From Borrelia persica No12 (GTDB lineage: Bacteria > Spirochaetota > Spirochaetia > Borreliales > Borreliaceae), in assembly GCF_000500045.1 (NCBI RefSeq), contig NZ_AYOT01000225.1:151271-215270 (forward strand): DNA of 64,000 bases, written 5' to 3'. Below are positions 40,900 to 50,887 of the stretch, in pieces. The position numbers were made by a program, and so were the translations under genes. Numbering within the stretch: position 1 is the first letter of the stretch; each line of letters starts with the position of its first letter. The notes under the pieces are model-generated. The model worked only from the letters and a program-made list of their open reading frames with translations, was not told where the DNA came from and did not search any database.

Positions 40900-41403
40900 A
40901 TGATGATTAGATTTTTATTTTTTCTTTTTAATGTTTTTATTCTTTATTCAAATTCTTTAGATTATTCTAAATTTGATTTTGAATATTTGGATTTAAGTCG
41001 AAAATTGTCGCTGGATAGTAAAATTTATTCCAGCGAAAGTGATTTTAATTTTGACAATAAGATTTTTGATGGACTTAAATTTGATGATGATTTTTTTTAT
41101 AAAGATATTCAGGAAAATGAGGATTTAAACATAGAAAAGACTATTGAGTCTAATTGGGGTAAAAAAATATTTAGGTTCTCAGCAATAAGTATTGGAGCTT
41201 TCCCCATAGTTTTATTTGTAGGTTTATTTTGTTTTGATTTGTCTTATTATTTTAATCATGAAGATGCAAAGAGTTTTCCAAATCCTTTCTCAAGTGGTCT
41301 TGAACTTTCTAAAGATGAAAATTTCAATAGATTTGTAATCTCAGCATCAGTTGGGCTTGCCATATCGTTAATTATTTCTTTGATTGATAGTTTGATTTAT
41401 TAA
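40900..41403 (+). CDS. Exported or membrane protein, unknown
   Basis: 167 residues, not recognised. It has a signal-like hydrophobic start (about 4-19), an acidic Asp/Phe-rich middle (YSKFDFEYLDLS, then KFDDDFFYK) and two membrane segments (about 97-117 and 146-166). It sits 9 bp after pfp and overlaps the pseudouridine synthase gene by one base, so it is part of that unit (BB0019 position). It starts at a double ATG. Confidence 0.6.
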   Translation: MMIRFLFFLFNVFILYSNSLDYSKFDFEYLDLSRKLSLDSKIYSSESDFNFDNKIFDGLKFDDDFFYKDIQENEDLNIEKTIESNWGKKIFRFSAISIGAFPIVLFVGLFCFDLSYYFNHEDAKSFPNPFSSGLELSKDENFNRFVISASVGLAISLIISLIDSLIY

Positions 41404-42383
41404 TGAAAAAACTTAAAAAAGAGTTTATTGTAGAACAGGATTCTCAAAGATTAGATATTTATTTGTCTGAAAATTTATGTTTTTTTACTAGGAGTCAAAT
41501 TAAAAAAAGAGAGGTTAAAGCTTTTAAACTTAATAATGGTAATTTGACTTCAATAAAATTATCAAAACCTGTTTTTATAAATGATAAAATATTAATAGAA
41601 TTTAATGAAGAAGTGGATTTGGGAGAATATTTAATGCCTTTGAATTTGCCTATTAGTATTCTTTATGAAGACATGAGTGTTATTGTTGTAAATAAACCTC
41701 AAGGAATTTTAAGCCATCCTGGTATATCTGATTCAGAAAATACTGTTGTAAATTTTTTATTACATCATGTATCGGATTTAAGATATAATTTTCAAGAAAA
41801 TAAAATTAGACCTGGAATTGTTCATAGGTTGGATAAAGATACCTCTGGTGTCATGATTTGTGCTAAAAATTTGGAAACTTTAAATTTTTTATCTAAACAG
41901 TTTAAAGAGAGATTTGTTAAAAAGATTTATATTGCACTTGTTAAAGGTAATTTTAAGGTTGATTATGGTATTATTGATACTTTTATAGACAGAGATAAAT
42001 ATGATAGAAAAAAATTTACTGTGCATGAAAGTATGGGAAAGAAGGCGTTAACTGAGTATAAGGTATTAGCTAGCATGAGAAATTATTCCTTAGTGGCTCT
42101 TAAACCTAAGACAGGGCGTACTCATCAATTAAGAGTTCATATGAAGTATTTAAATCATCCGATATTAGGGGATAGTCTTTACTCTAGGGTAGATCAAGAA
42201 TTTAAAGAAGTATCTTTGATGCTTCATTCCTTTAAACTTGAAATTAGCATTAGAGAAGGTTTTTTAAAGAAATTTACTTCAGTATTTCCTAAAAGATTTA
42301 TTGATTTTTTATTGAATTTTTATGATGAAGCAACATTGAGTTTGCTTGTTAATGATTTAAGTGTTTTTTTAGACAAATTTTAA
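41403..42383 (+). CDS. rluD: RluA/RluD-family pseudouridine synthase
   Basis: 326 residues: an N-terminal S4 domain (about 10-75, DIYLSENLCFFTRSQIKK) and the catalytic RluA fold with HRLDKDTSGVMI holding the active-site Asp, then KPKTGRTHQLRVHM. This is the RluD/RluC class that modifies 23S rRNA. Which uridine is changed cannot be told from sequence alone. The stop codon lies in a 16-bp tandem duplication shared with the convergent gene. Confidence 0.88.
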   Translation: MKKLKKEFIVEQDSQRLDIYLSENLCFFTRSQIKKREVKAFKLNNGNLTSIKLSKPVFINDKILIEFNEEVDLGEYLMPLNLPISILYEDMSVIVVNKPQGILSHPGISDSENTVVNFLLHHVSDLRYNFQENKIRPGIVHRLDKDTSGVMICAKNLETLNFLSKQFKERFVKKIYIALVKGNFKVDYGIIDTFIDRDKYDRKKFTVHESMGKKALTEYKVLASMRNYSLVALKPKTGRTHQLRVHMKYLNHPILGDSLYSRVDQEFKEVSLMLHSFKLEISIREGFLKKFTSVFPKRFIDFLLNFYDEATLSLLVNDLSVFLDKF

Positions 42384-42410
42384 GTTTCAATATCTTTAAG
42401 TTTCAATGTC
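42379..42410 (+). repeat. 16-bp tandem duplication spanning two convergent stop codons
   Basis: TTTAAGTTTCAATATC (42379-42394) is followed at once by TTTAAGTTTCAATGTC (42395-42410), one mismatch. On the plus strand the first unit holds the rluD stop. On the minus strand the second unit encodes DIET-stop of the YitT gene, and the first unit repeats that DIET-stop beyond the end. Confidence 0.8.
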
Positions 42411-43361
42411 GTTTTTGATTGTACTTGATTCAATGATTTTTTTTCCACCAGTTATTTCGTTCGTATTAATTACTGTAATAAAGCAGTTGGGATCGACTTT
42501 TTGAGAGATGTACTTGATTCGAGACATACGCATTGTGGGAACTACGATGAAAACTATGGTTTTGTCGTTTCCAATCCAAGCACCTTTGCCTTCAAGTAGT
42601 GTGGCTGCTACTTTTAATTTATTTGTAAGTAAGTAGGATATTTCTTTTCCTTTGTCTGAGATGATGAGAATTGCTTTTTGATTACCAAATCCTGTACTTG
42701 TTTTGTCTGTCATTACGGCTGTTACAAATGAAGCAATTAGGGTATAAAGAGCAATTTCGATATTAAAGAAGCTTGCTGCAATCAATAATACTGCAAGATT
42801 GAAGAGAAAGTTTGTAGTTCCAATACTGATTGAATATTTTTCTTTAATTATCATAGCAATGATATCTGAACCTCCTGATGAGCCTTTTGCTTTAAATATT
42901 AAGCCAAGTCCAAGACCTGATATTAAGCCTGCTAGAATTGATACGAGTATCATGTCATTTAGTTGCATTTTGTATTGCAAAAATTGCGAGTAGTTGACTA
43001 TTAAAGAATATAGAGCCATTGCAATCCAACTTTGAATTACAAAAGTTATGTTTAAAAATTTAATTCCAATGATAAATAATGGGATGTTGAGTACGAATAT
43101 TGTAAGTCCTAAATTAAAATTTACAAGATAGTGTAACATCAGTGCAATCCCTGCAACTCCACCACTTAAGAGTCCATGTGGTATGTATAAAATATTTGTA
43201 GATATTGCCATTAAGAGTGAGCCCGTTATTATTTGTAATGTGCTAATTAATATTAGTTTTGGATCTTTAAGAATATTTTTAAGTTGTTTTCTTAATATTT
43301 TAAGCATAATAAATTTAAATTTTTGCTTTAGCCTAGTCCATTTATTCTTTTTTTTCTTCAT
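42396..43361 (-). CDS. YitT-family membrane protein (DUF161/DUF2179)
   Basis: 321 residues: a basic N-terminus, five or six membrane segments between about 37 and 205 (including GGVAGIALMLHYLVNFNLG and KAKGSSGGSDIIAMII, the family motif), then a cytoplasmic DUF2179 ferredoxin-like domain (about 230-305) with NEITGGKK. The YitT family is widespread and its substrate is unknown. Converges on the pseudouridine synthase gene (BB0017 position). Confidence 0.82.
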   Translation of the reverse strand: MKKKKNKWTRLKQKFKFIMLKILRKQLKNILKDPKLILISTLQIITGSLLMAISTNILYIPHGLLSGGVAGIALMLHYLVNFNLGLTIFVLNIPLFIIGIKFLNITFVIQSWIAMALYSLIVNYSQFLQYKMQLNDMILVSILAGLISGLGLGLIFKAKGSSGGSDIIAMIIKEKYSISIGTTNFLFNLAVLLIAASFFNIEIALYTLIASFVTAVMTDKTSTGFGNQKAILIISDKGKEISYLLTNKLKVAATLLEGKGAWIGNDKTIVFIVVPTMRMSRIKYISQKVDPNCFITVINTNEITGGKKIIESSTIKNDIET

Positions 43362-43486
43362 TTTTGTTATTCACTCTTTAGCATAAATTATTGATTCATC
43401 TGAATTTTATACTAATTTTACTAAAAAACAATTCAATTTTATTGCAATTATTTCTTTTTTTTTGATATTATTGTTTTATAAAAGAT

Positions 43487-43876
43487 ATGATTGTCAGTTA
43501 TATAAAGCTTATATGTTTAGTAGTTTTTCTCTTTTTTTATATTTGGTTTTTTATTATTTTAAAAATGAAGAGAACAAACTTAGCTTTACTAGAAAAAATT
43601 AAAAATGGTGCAAAAATATTGGATATTAGATCTCCTAAAGAATACAGTAAATCTCATTATACAAAAGCAATTAATATTCCTTTTAAGAATTTATTTGCAA
43701 AAAAAGATAAGTTAGGTAGTAGTGATACCCAAATAATCATTTATGGTAAAAGTTTTAGTAAGTCTTTTGAAGCTGAAAAGATTTTAAAAGGATTAGGGTT
43801 TAAAAACGTGTTTGTAGCAGGAACGTTGAGAAATATGCCTAAATTGCCTGGATCTAAAGAAGAGATTAATGGTTAA
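43487..43876 (+). CDS. Membrane-anchored rhodanese-like protein without the active Cys
   Basis: 129 residues: one membrane segment (about 5-26) and a rhodanese fold with [23 protein letters not shown]. At the catalytic loop, where rhodaneses have a Cys (IVVYCxxG), this has [11 protein letters not shown] with Gly87 and no Cys anywhere in the loop. It is therefore not a classical sulfurtransferase despite glpE-type annotation of the BB0016 position. It overlaps udk by 8 bp. Confidence 0.75.
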   Translation: MIVSYIKLICLVVFLFFYIWFFIILKMKRTNLALLEKIKNGAKILDIRSPKEYSKSHYTKAINIPFKNLFAKKDKLGSSDTQIIIYGKSFSKSFEAEKILKGLGFKNVFVAGTLRNMPKLPGSKEEING

Positions 43877-44489
43877 GATTATCGGGATATCTGGTGGATC
43901 TGGGAGTGGTAAAACTACAATTGTTAATAAAATTAGTGAAGTTATTCCTGAATTTGTTCTTATATCTCAGGATAATTATTATAAGAGTGTTGGGGATTAT
44001 GAGTATGAGTTTTTAGATGTTAATTTCGATCATCCAGACGCTTTTGATAACAATTTGTTTTATGAGCAGTTAAAAAAGTTAAAAGAGAATAAATCAATTT
44101 ATATGCCCCTTTATGATTTTATTAATCATAAAAGAAGGGATGAAACTATTGAAATAGTTCCGACTCCTATTGTGATTGTTGAAGGTATTATGATTTTTGT
44201 TGAGGAGCGTGTACGTAATTTAATAGATTTGAAAATATATATAGACACTCCTAATGATATTAGATTTATTAGAAGGCTTGAACGAGATATGTCTAAGAGA
44301 GGTCGTACATTGGAGTCTGTTATTGAACAATATTTACGTACAACTAGAGCGGGATATTACAGATTTATTGAGCCTACTAAAGAATATGCTGATCTCATTA
44401 TTCCTGAAGGAGGGCACAATGATAAAGCACTTTATGTACTTTCATCTTTTTTAAAGACCCTTGAAAAGGATAGTTCAAGCTTTTTTTAA
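43869..44489 (+). CDS. udk: Uridine kinase
   Basis: Phosphorylates uridine and cytidine in pyrimidine salvage, important in an organism without de novo nucleotide synthesis. P-loop GGSGSGKTT at the start, the DNYYKS segment, [18 protein letters not shown] and [15 protein letters not shown] match Udk. 206 residues, full length. Start overlaps the rhodanese-like gene, and the end overlaps the convergent priA by 4 bp. Confidence 0.95.
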   Translation: MVKIIGISGGSGSGKTTIVNKISEVIPEFVLISQDNYYKSVGDYEYEFLDVNFDHPDAFDNNLFYEQLKKLKENKSIYMPLYDFINHKRRDETIEIVPTPIVIVEGIMIFVEERVRNLIDLKIYIDTPNDIRFIRRLERDMSKRGRTLESVIEQYLRTTRAGYYRFIEPTKEYADLIIPEGGHNDKALYVLSSFLKTLEKDSSSFF

Positions 44490-46462
44490 AGCAGTGAAAG
44501 CGGATAGTAGTCTATTTCAATATAGGTATCTTTTGTATTTTTTATTCTTTCTTTTGTATATTGTATTAATTTTTCAAGTGGAGTGAATGTTTTTGATAAA
44601 TATATAATGTTATATCTGTAGTATTTGGATATTTTTGACATGGGCGCTTTTGATGGACCAAGATATTCTATTTTATCATCTAAAATTTCTTTAGATTTTT
44701 CGAAAAATTCTAAACATTTATGTTTGGCAGTTTCTTGTTTTTGACTTCTAACTACTATTCTAACGATTTTTCTAAAGGGAGGATAATTCAATTCTTTGCG
44801 AATTTTTATTTCTTCTTGATAAAATTCTTCGTATTTGCCTTCATACGCATATTTTATAGCATAGTAATCTGGATTTTTTGTTTGAATAATAATTGTATTA
44901 TCACTTTGAAATCTTGCAGCTCTTCCTAACACTTGTGAAATTATTGCAAAAATTTTTTCACTACTTCTAAAATCAGGAAAATCTATTCCAATGTCTGCAT
45001 TGATGATACCTAAGGTTTTGATCTGTTTAAAATTAAAACCTTTTGCAATAATTTGTGTTCCAATTAATATATCTAATTGTCCATTTTCAAATGCATTTAT
45101 GGATTGAATAATTTCTTTTTGAGTAAGATCGGAGTCTGTTCTTGCTATTTTTGCATTTGGTAAAAATTTTTTTAATTCTTTTTCTATAAATTGAATACCA
45201 TATGTTTTATATGTTATGTCTTTTGAGTTACACTTAGGGCAAGTGTTTATTATATTTATTTTATAATTACAGTAATGACAAATAAGCTTGTTTTCATTTT
45301 TATGATAAGTTAAATTAAAAGAACAATTGGAACAACAAGTTATATACCCACAAATTTTGCATTCAAGTGTTTTTGAGTATCCTCTTTTATTTATAAATAT
45401 TAATGCTTGTCTTTTTTCAAGTAAACTTTTTTGTATACTATAAAGTAATTCTGAAGATATTATTTGAGGTTCTTTTTTCATATCTATTATTTTAAGTTCT
45501 TTAAATGTTTTTGCTAAAAATTTATTTTTTAAAATCATTTTTTTAATTTGATTGTTTTCCATGGCAAGATATGCTTCGAGTGATGGGGTTGCGCTTCCCA
45601 TTACAAATTTGGCATTGAATGTGTTTTGTAAGAAGAAGCCTATATGTCTTGAGTGAAATCTTGGGGTGTTTTCGGATTTATATGTGTGTTCATGTTCTTC
45701 ATCCATTATTATTAATCCTAAATTTGTAAATGGCAGCATTAATATGCTTTTAACACCAAGTATAATTAAGCTTTCTCCATTTTTGACTTTATTCCATATT
45801 AAAATTTTATTGGTATTGGATACTTTAGAGTTATATTCATAAATTTGGTTTGTGCTTAAATTTGCTTTGAGTCTTTGAATTATTTGAGAACCTAATGAAA
45901 TTTCAGGAACTAAAAAAATTATTTGTTTTTTTTGTTCTAAATAATTTGCACATAATTTAATAAATATCTCTGTTTTTCCAGAACCAGGAACACCAAATAG
46001 GTAAAATGTATTTTGTTTATTTGACTCAATAATATCTTGATAAATGTTATTTTGTTCTTCATTTAATTGAATAGGTATTTTAGATTTTGGATTTTCGTAC
46101 TTATTGTCTTTTATTTTTCTATTTGAGGTTGAAATTTTAGGTAATCCACAAAATAAAGTTTCTCCAAATCCCGAGAATGTTTTTTTACTAATCCAACGTG
46201 CAAGATTAATATTATGTTCTGTTATTATTGCATGAGCTTCAATGGCTCTTAATATGTCTTTTACTTCAAATGTAAAATTTTCCTTAAGTTCTTCTTGAGA
46301 ATATCTTTTAATGATTATTCCAATTGTTTCTTTTCCATTAAAGTTTGTTATTACTCTTATTCCTGTTTCCAGTGTTAATTTGTACTTATAGAGAAAAAGC
46401 TTATTAATTGGTATATTAAATGCAATTTCATAGTAAAAATTGTGATCCAAGTTGTTATCCAT
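44486..46462 (-). CDS. priA: Primosomal helicase PriA
   Basis: Replication-restart 3'-to-5' helicase. 658 residues: a reduced 3'-DNA-binding domain, Walker [13 protein letters not shown] (about 156-167), DEEH box [12 protein letters not shown], zinc-binding Cys pairs ([13 protein letters not shown] and [17 protein letters not shown]), and a motif [10 protein letters not shown]. It is shorter than E. coli PriA (732) mainly at the N-terminus. It overlaps the next upstream gene by 8 bp. Confidence 0.95.
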   Translation of the reverse strand: MDNNLDHNFYYEIAFNIPINKLFLYKYKLTLETGIRVITNFNGKETIGIIIKRYSQEELKENFTFEVKDILRAIEAHAIITEHNINLARWISKKTFSGFGETLFCGLPKISTSNRKIKDNKYENPKSKIPIQLNEEQNNIYQDIIESNKQNTFYLFGVPGSGKTEIFIKLCANYLEQKKQIIFLVPEISLGSQIIQRLKANLSTNQIYEYNSKVSNTNKILIWNKVKNGESLIILGVKSILMLPFTNLGLIIMDEEHEHTYKSENTPRFHSRHIGFFLQNTFNAKFVMGSATPSLEAYLAMENNQIKKMILKNKFLAKTFKELKIIDMKKEPQIISSELLYSIQKSLLEKRQALIFINKRGYSKTLECKICGYITCCSNCSFNLTYHKNENKLICHYCNYKINIINTCPKCNSKDITYKTYGIQFIEKELKKFLPNAKIARTDSDLTQKEIIQSINAFENGQLDILIGTQIIAKGFNFKQIKTLGIINADIGIDFPDFRSSEKIFAIISQVLGRAARFQSDNTIIIQTKNPDYYAIKYAYEGKYEEFYQEEIKIRKELNYPPFRKIVRIVVRSQKQETAKHKCLEFFEKSKEILDDKIEYLGPSKAPMSKISKYYRYNIIYLSKTFTPLEKLIQYTKERIKNTKDTYIEIDYYPLSLL

Positions 46463-47033
46463 ATTTTATTATACCTTTTATTATTTTTAGGTCGTGCCAG
46501 ATTTCTTTTTTAAGTTCTGGATTGCTTATTTGGTTTGTAGGAAGATGTGTAAATACTATTGGAATTTTTTTAAATTTTAGTTCAAATCCTCTAACGATTT
46601 GAATTCTTAAGTTTTGATTTAAAAATAATTCTACTTCTTCGCAAGCAAGAATTGCTTTAGGTTGCTGATTATCAATCTCTGAAGTTAGAGTATTAGGGTT
46701 ATCTATGATTTTATAATTTAATATGTTAATACTCTCACACCATTTTTTGATTATTTCGTTTGTGTCTTGATTTAAATGTTTTTTATCTATGTATATTATT
46801 AAGGAATTTTGTTTATTGTTTTTCTTTGTGTTGTATTCTAGATATTCTGGTAATTTTGTTAGTTGAGTTTTGTTGATATTTATTTGTTTTAATATTTTGC
46901 TATTCTTAACTTTTATTATTTTATTTTTAATTTTTTTAGCTTCTTCTTTATAGTTGTAATAAATGTTTCCCGATATATTATTTTTGAGTATGTTTAATAA
47001 TATTATTTTTGTTATTAGTTTGTTTTTATTCAT
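46455..47033 (-). CDS. Degenerate uracil-DNA-glycosylase-like protein (tentative)
   Basis: 192 residues, normally left as hypothetical (BB0013 position). The Lys/Asn-rich N-terminal half has no motif. The C-terminal half resembles family-4 UDG/SPUUDG: PKAILACEEVELFL, then IPIVFTHLPTNQISNPELKKEIWHDL. There, H-L-P matches the usual HPS motif followed by NPELKREVWEDL. The Fe-S cluster cysteines and the first catalytic motif are not visible, so it is probably not an active glycosylase. It overlaps both truA and priA by 8 bp. Confidence 0.5.
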   Translation of the reverse strand: MNKNKLITKIILLNILKNNISGNIYYNYKEEAKKIKNKIIKVKNSKILKQININKTQLTKLPEYLEYNTKKNNKQNSLIIYIDKKHLNQDTNEIIKKWCESINILNYKIIDNPNTLTSEIDNQQPKAILACEEVELFLNQNLRIQIVRGFELKFKKIPIVFTHLPTNQISNPELKKEIWHDLKIIKGIIKYG

Positions 47034-47763
47034 AAAAAACCCTATCTAAAAATAAAGCTTTTGCAGGTGCTGTTGTTCGTGTAAATTTTCTATTTTGTGA
47101 CTTTAAGATTTTTATGAAAGTATCAATAGGTTCATTTTTGATTTCTATATCAATTATTGTTCCGACTATTGATCTTACCATTTTCCATAAAAATGAGGAG
47201 CCTATTATTTCAAAGACTATGAATTTGTTTTTTTTCTTAAATTTAGCTAGATAAATTTCTTTTAATTTTGAATTTGTTTTATCTCTTATGCACGAAAAAG
47301 TCGTAAAATCATGTAAACCAATTAACATTGTGGCCATTGCATTTAATCTATTAATATTTAATTTTTTCCTTACATAGTAGGCTTTGTATTCTTCCCAAGG
47401 ATAATGATTTTCATTGTTAAGTATGTAATAGCTATATTTTCTTCTCTTGGCATGAAATCTGGGTTGGAATTCATTTGATACGTATTTTAATTTAATTATT
47501 CTAATATCGTTTTTTAATAGAGAATTTATAGCTATCTTTAAATTTTTAAGGCCGATATTTATTTTTACATCAAAAGATATTATTTGTCTTTTTGCGTGAA
47601 CTCCTTTGTCTGTTCTGCCTGCTGATTGAATTTTAACTTTTGTTTTATTTATTTTTTCTAGTGCTTTTTCTATTTCTCCTTGAATTGTTGGTTTTGTAGG
47701 TTGAGTTTGAAAACCGTAATATAGTGAGCCATCGTATGCTATTTCTGCAAGTATTTTTCTCAT
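47026..47763 (-). CDS. truA: tRNA pseudouridine synthase A (positions 38-40)
   Basis: 245 residues with the TruA core: AYDGSLYYGFQTQP, then SAGRTDKGVHAKRQIISF holding the catalytic Asp, FHAKRRKYSYYIL and a C-terminal SFLWKMVRSIVGTII. Full length. It overlaps the DUF2225 gene by 4 bp (ATGA) and the downstream UDG-like gene by 8 bp, so it belongs to a tightly packed minus-strand operon. Confidence 0.95.
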   Translation of the reverse strand: MRKILAEIAYDGSLYYGFQTQPTKPTIQGEIEKALEKINKTKVKIQSAGRTDKGVHAKRQIISFDVKINIGLKNLKIAINSLLKNDIRIIKLKYVSNEFQPRFHAKRRKYSYYILNNENHYPWEEYKAYYVRKKLNINRLNAMATMLIGLHDFTTFSCIRDKTNSKLKEIYLAKFKKKNKFIVFEIIGSSFLWKMVRSIVGTIIDIEIKNEPIDTFIKILKSQNRKFTRTTAPAKALFLDRVFYE

Positions 47764-48611
47764 TTATTTAAAGTTTTTATTTCTTTTGATATCTTAAAAT
47801 AAACTTCTTTTATTTTATCTAAAAGTATTGAAGGTTTTTCTTTTGATGATTTTCCCATGCCGGCTATTTTTGACATGAGAGTTTTTATTTCGGTTAGTTG
47901 TTTATATCTGTATTGTTTATTTTCTTTGTTTCCATAAAAATATTCTAATAATCCTGATAAGTATAAAACACTGTCATATCCATAATTTTTGTCTGTATCA
48001 GGACCAAAGATTATTTCAGCATTAATGGGTTCTAAATTATTTTGTTCTTTTTCTATTGTTAATTTATAAAGATATGCTGCCTTGTAATAGAATATTCTTT
48101 GCAAATAATTATAGTTTTTCTTTGGATATTTTTTGTCTAGATCTTCAAATATCCAAGCTGCTCTTATTGCACATTTTGCTTGATTTAGAGTTGGGTTATA
48201 ATTTTTGTCTAAATGTTCATAGCACATTATTGCAAGTATATAACTTGCAGCTCCTTCTTGAAGTCTTCTTGGTTGATTAAAGTTTAGATCATTTTCAAAA
48301 ATTTCTTTTATTTTTTTTCGTTCATTAGTATGATCTATTAAGAATTGTTTTATTTTATTATTAACAAGCGTTATTTCATTAAATTCATTGGGGAAAGCCG
48401 CCAGATGACAATTTGGACATACTATTATTGAATATATTCTGGGATAAATATCACCATACTTTTCATTAGGGACATATTCTCTCTTTAGATCGACTTTGAG
48501 TTTTCCAGATATTAATCTGCTACCTCCTGTTAATAATTCTTCTTTTCTAAATTTTTCTTTACATAAAGGACACTCAATTTCTTCTTTTGTAAAATATGAT
48601 ATTTTTTTCAT
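47760..48611 (-). CDS. DUF2225 zinc-ribbon/TPR protein
   Basis: 283 residues. An N-terminal zinc ribbon (CPLCKEKF near residue 15 and CPNCHLAAFP near 69) is followed by a helical, TPR-like body with CAIRAAWIFEDLDKKYP and FYYKAAYLYKL. DUF2225 proteins are frequent in spirochaetes and Firmicutes and have no settled function. Metal binding by the two CXXC pairs is an inference from the motif. It starts 3 bp after the acpS stop. Confidence 0.8.
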   Translation of the reverse strand: MKKISYFTKEEIECPLCKEKFRKEELLTGGSRLISGKLKVDLKREYVPNEKYGDIYPRIYSIIVCPNCHLAAFPNEFNEITLVNNKIKQFLIDHTNERKKIKEIFENDLNFNQPRRLQEGAASYILAIMCYEHLDKNYNPTLNQAKCAIRAAWIFEDLDKKYPKKNYNYLQRIFYYKAAYLYKLTIEKEQNNLEPINAEIIFGPDTDKNYGYDSVLYLSGLLEYFYGNKENKQYRYKQLTEIKTLMSKIAGMGKSSKEKPSILLDKIKEVYFKISKEIKTLNK

Positions 48612-48614
48612 ACA

Positions 48615-48992
48615 TTAATTTTCTACTATTACAAATGTAACAGCATACTCCCGTTCATGCGAAATTGTTAAATATAATTTTAGATTCATTTTTTCGATTA
48701 AATTTTTAAGGTCATTGTGTAATTGAAACGTTACATTATTCCTTGGTAAGCTTATAATTTCAATATCTTTAAGTGAATATTTTATTTGGCTGTTTACTAG
48801 TGGACTTAATGCCTTGAGTAATGATTCTTTTGCTGAGAACTTACCAGCTAGGCTTTCTAAAATTCCTTTTCCTTTCATTTTTAAGCTTTCAATTTCTCTT
48901 TGTGTAAAAAATCTTTCTAATTTTTTTTTATCTCTTAAAAAACTATTAAGTCTTGTAACTTTTATTATATCACATCCTATTGATTTCGTCAT
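48615..48992 (-). CDS. acpS: Holo-[acyl-carrier-protein] synthase
   Basis: Transfers 4'-phosphopantetheine to acyl carrier protein. It has [11 protein letters not shown] (GIDIV-type motif), RFFTQREIE and the [15 protein letters not shown] motif holding the catalytic Glu/Lys. 125 residues from the ATG at 48992, next to the cdaR stop. A GTG four codons further upstream, inside cdaR, is the alternative. Borrelia has little fatty-acid synthesis, so its carrier-protein target is worth noting. Confidence 0.9.
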   Translation of the reverse strand: MTKSIGCDIIKVTRLNSFLRDKKKLERFFTQREIESLKMKGKGILESLAGKFSAKESLLKALSPLVNSQIKYSLKDIEIISLPRNNVTFQLHNDLKNLIEKMNLKLYLTISHEREYAVTFVIVEN

Positions 48993-48993
48993 T

Positions 48994-49989
48994 TTATTGT
49001 TCACTTGCTATTATTTCTACTTGTATTGTTTTAGGTTGATATTCATATACTTCTATGCCATAGGTGTTATTTTTAAGTATTATATCTGTTTTAATGTCAT
49101 AAATTCCGGGATTTTCAATTTGACTTAAATCTAGATTTAGATTGATATTATTGTTATTTATATGCATTTTAGTTATTTTTTCTGATAATCCACTTCTTAT
49201 TTTGATAAACATCTCATTTTCTGGGTTTAGAATTTGTTCTTTATTTTTTATTTCTAATCCATTTTTTAGATTATTAAAAATTAAATTAGGTTTTGTTATT
49301 GTTGTTTGTATATATTTTTTACCTAATGTGATGTTAACTATTACGTGATTTTTATCAAGTGTTATTAATTGATCTGGAGAGATTACTTCAAGATGATCAG
49401 AGATAAAGACAGTGTTTGTGTCAAATTCTTTGATTTTTGTTTTAATTGCATTTATTGTTTTTATTACTTTTTCAGGACCATGTATTGTTAATCTTTCAGG
49501 TATTATGTTGTATTTGGCAATGAAATATTCCCCCTTGCCTTCTTTTTCAATTAGTTTAAATTTAGGTTCAATTTTGACTAATTTTGAAATTTTTTTGTCA
49601 AGATTTAGTGTTATTTTATTTTTTGAAAGTTGATATTCAACTATAGGAATAGGATTAAAGTTTTTGATTTTTATTGGTAATTCGTATTCCCCAGCTTCTT
49701 TGATATTTTTAGCTTCGATTAATAAGACTATTCGATCGAGATCTAAATATTTTAAGTCTTTTTTGTTGATTTTGACTGTAAGTAATATTTTATTGAAATC
49801 AGGCATTTTACCCAATGTAATTTCATTTTCCAATGAAATGGTAAAGTTTTTTTCTATTTTGATCGATTCTATGCTATTAAAGTAAAATGTAACGAACATA
49901 ATTATAGCTATTAGGATAGAAATGGCTTTGTTTTGCCAATCTTCAAATAGTAATTTAATTATGTTTATAAGTTTCTTAGTTATAATCAT
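48994..49989 (-). CDS. cdaR: YbbR-domain regulator of the diadenylate cyclase (CdaR)
   Basis: 331 residues: a short cytoplasmic start, one membrane segment (about 20-40), then YbbR repeats facing the periplasm (KVEIPKFKLIE-type strands, with [14 protein letters not shown] at about 155-170). CdaR proteins bind CdaA and tune c-di-AMP synthesis. It follows cdaA by only 3 bp, the classic cdaA-cdaR arrangement, but without glmM next to it. Confidence 0.82.
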   Translation of the reverse strand: MIITKKLINIIKLLFEDWQNKAISILIAIIMFVTFYFNSIESIKIEKNFTISLENEITLGKMPDFNKILLTVKINKKDLKYLDLDRIVLLIEAKNIKEAGEYELPIKIKNFNPIPIVEYQLSKNKITLNLDKKISKLVKIEPKFKLIEKEGKGEYFIAKYNIIPERLTIHGPEKVIKTINAIKTKIKEFDTNTVFISDHLEVISPDQLITLDKNHVIVNITLGKKYIQTTITKPNLIFNNLKNGLEIKNKEQILNPENEMFIKIRSGLSEKITKMHINNNNINLNLDLSQIENPGIYDIKTDIILKNNTYGIEVYEYQPKTIQVEIIASEQ

Positions 49990-49992
49990 TAT

Positions 49993-50769
49993 TCATTCTA
50001 TTAATGCAATATTTAACTTTTTTTTGATTTCATTTAAGCTTAAATTATATTCTAGTTTTCCATTTCTTGTTAGCGAAATAGAGCCAGTTTCTTCAGAGGT
50101 TATTATTGTTATTGCATCTGAATTTTCAGAAATTCCAAGTCCTGCTCTATGTCTTGTTCCAAATGTTTTGCTAATAGATTCTACATTAGATAATGGCAAA
50201 AAAGAACCGGCGTATACTATTTTATTATTGCTAATTATCACTGCTCCATCATGTAAAGGTGTTTCGTAATCAAAAATTGATATTAAAATTTCGTTAGATA
50301 CTATAGAATCTAATTTTATACCTTTATTTATTATTTGGTCTAATTGTATTTTCTTTTCTATGCAAATTAAACTACCAGATTTATTTTCTGATAAATGTTT
50401 GATTGCTTTGATGATTTCGGTAATAGTTCTTATGGTTTCTTCTTTGTTGTTTGCGAATTTGAAAGATAGGTTAAAATTTCCAATTTGCATTATTATTTTT
50501 TTGATTTCTTGATGAAATAATATAAGCATTGCAATTGGCAATATATTTGCTATGTAAGTTAATAACCAACTTATTGTATATAAATTAAGATAATAGGATA
50601 TTATACCAATGGATGTAATTATAATCATTCCTTTAAGTAAATTTACTGAATAGGAATTGATTACATTTTTATAGATGTAATAAACTAAAATGCTAATTAA
50701 ACTTACATCTAGTATTCTAGAGACAATATCTTTGATTTGATTTATGCTATCCATATCTATCATAAGCAT
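49993..50769 (-). CDS. cdaA: Diadenylate cyclase CdaA
   Basis: Makes c-di-AMP from two ATP. Three N-terminal membrane segments (about 20-95), then the DAC (DisA_N) domain with LHDGAVIISNNKIVYAGSFLPL and TRHRAGLG, the DGA and RHR motifs. 258 residues. It is the only diadenylate cyclase type expected in Borrelia. ATG start; Met3 or Met6 are alternatives. First gene of the long minus-strand operon running through cdaR, acpS, DUF2225, truA and priA. Confidence 0.94.
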   Translation of the reverse strand: MLMIDMDSINQIKDIVSRILDVSLISILVYYIYKNVINSYSVNLLKGMIIITSIGIISYYLNLYTISWLLTYIANILPIAMLILFHQEIKKIIMQIGNFNLSFKFANNKEETIRTITEIIKAIKHLSENKSGSLICIEKKIQLDQIINKGIKLDSIVSNEILISIFDYETPLHDGAVIISNNKIVYAGSFLPLSNVESISKTFGTRHRAGLGISENSDAITIITSEETGSISLTRNGKLEYNLSLNEIKKKLNIALIE

Positions 50770-50887
50770 TTCTTTTTAACTTATGTTTATATAATGTAAT
50801 TTTACTATACATAATATATTGAATATATTCATACTTGTATATATATTTTAATACAAGTTGATCTTAAATTAAATTTATTTTTTATTT

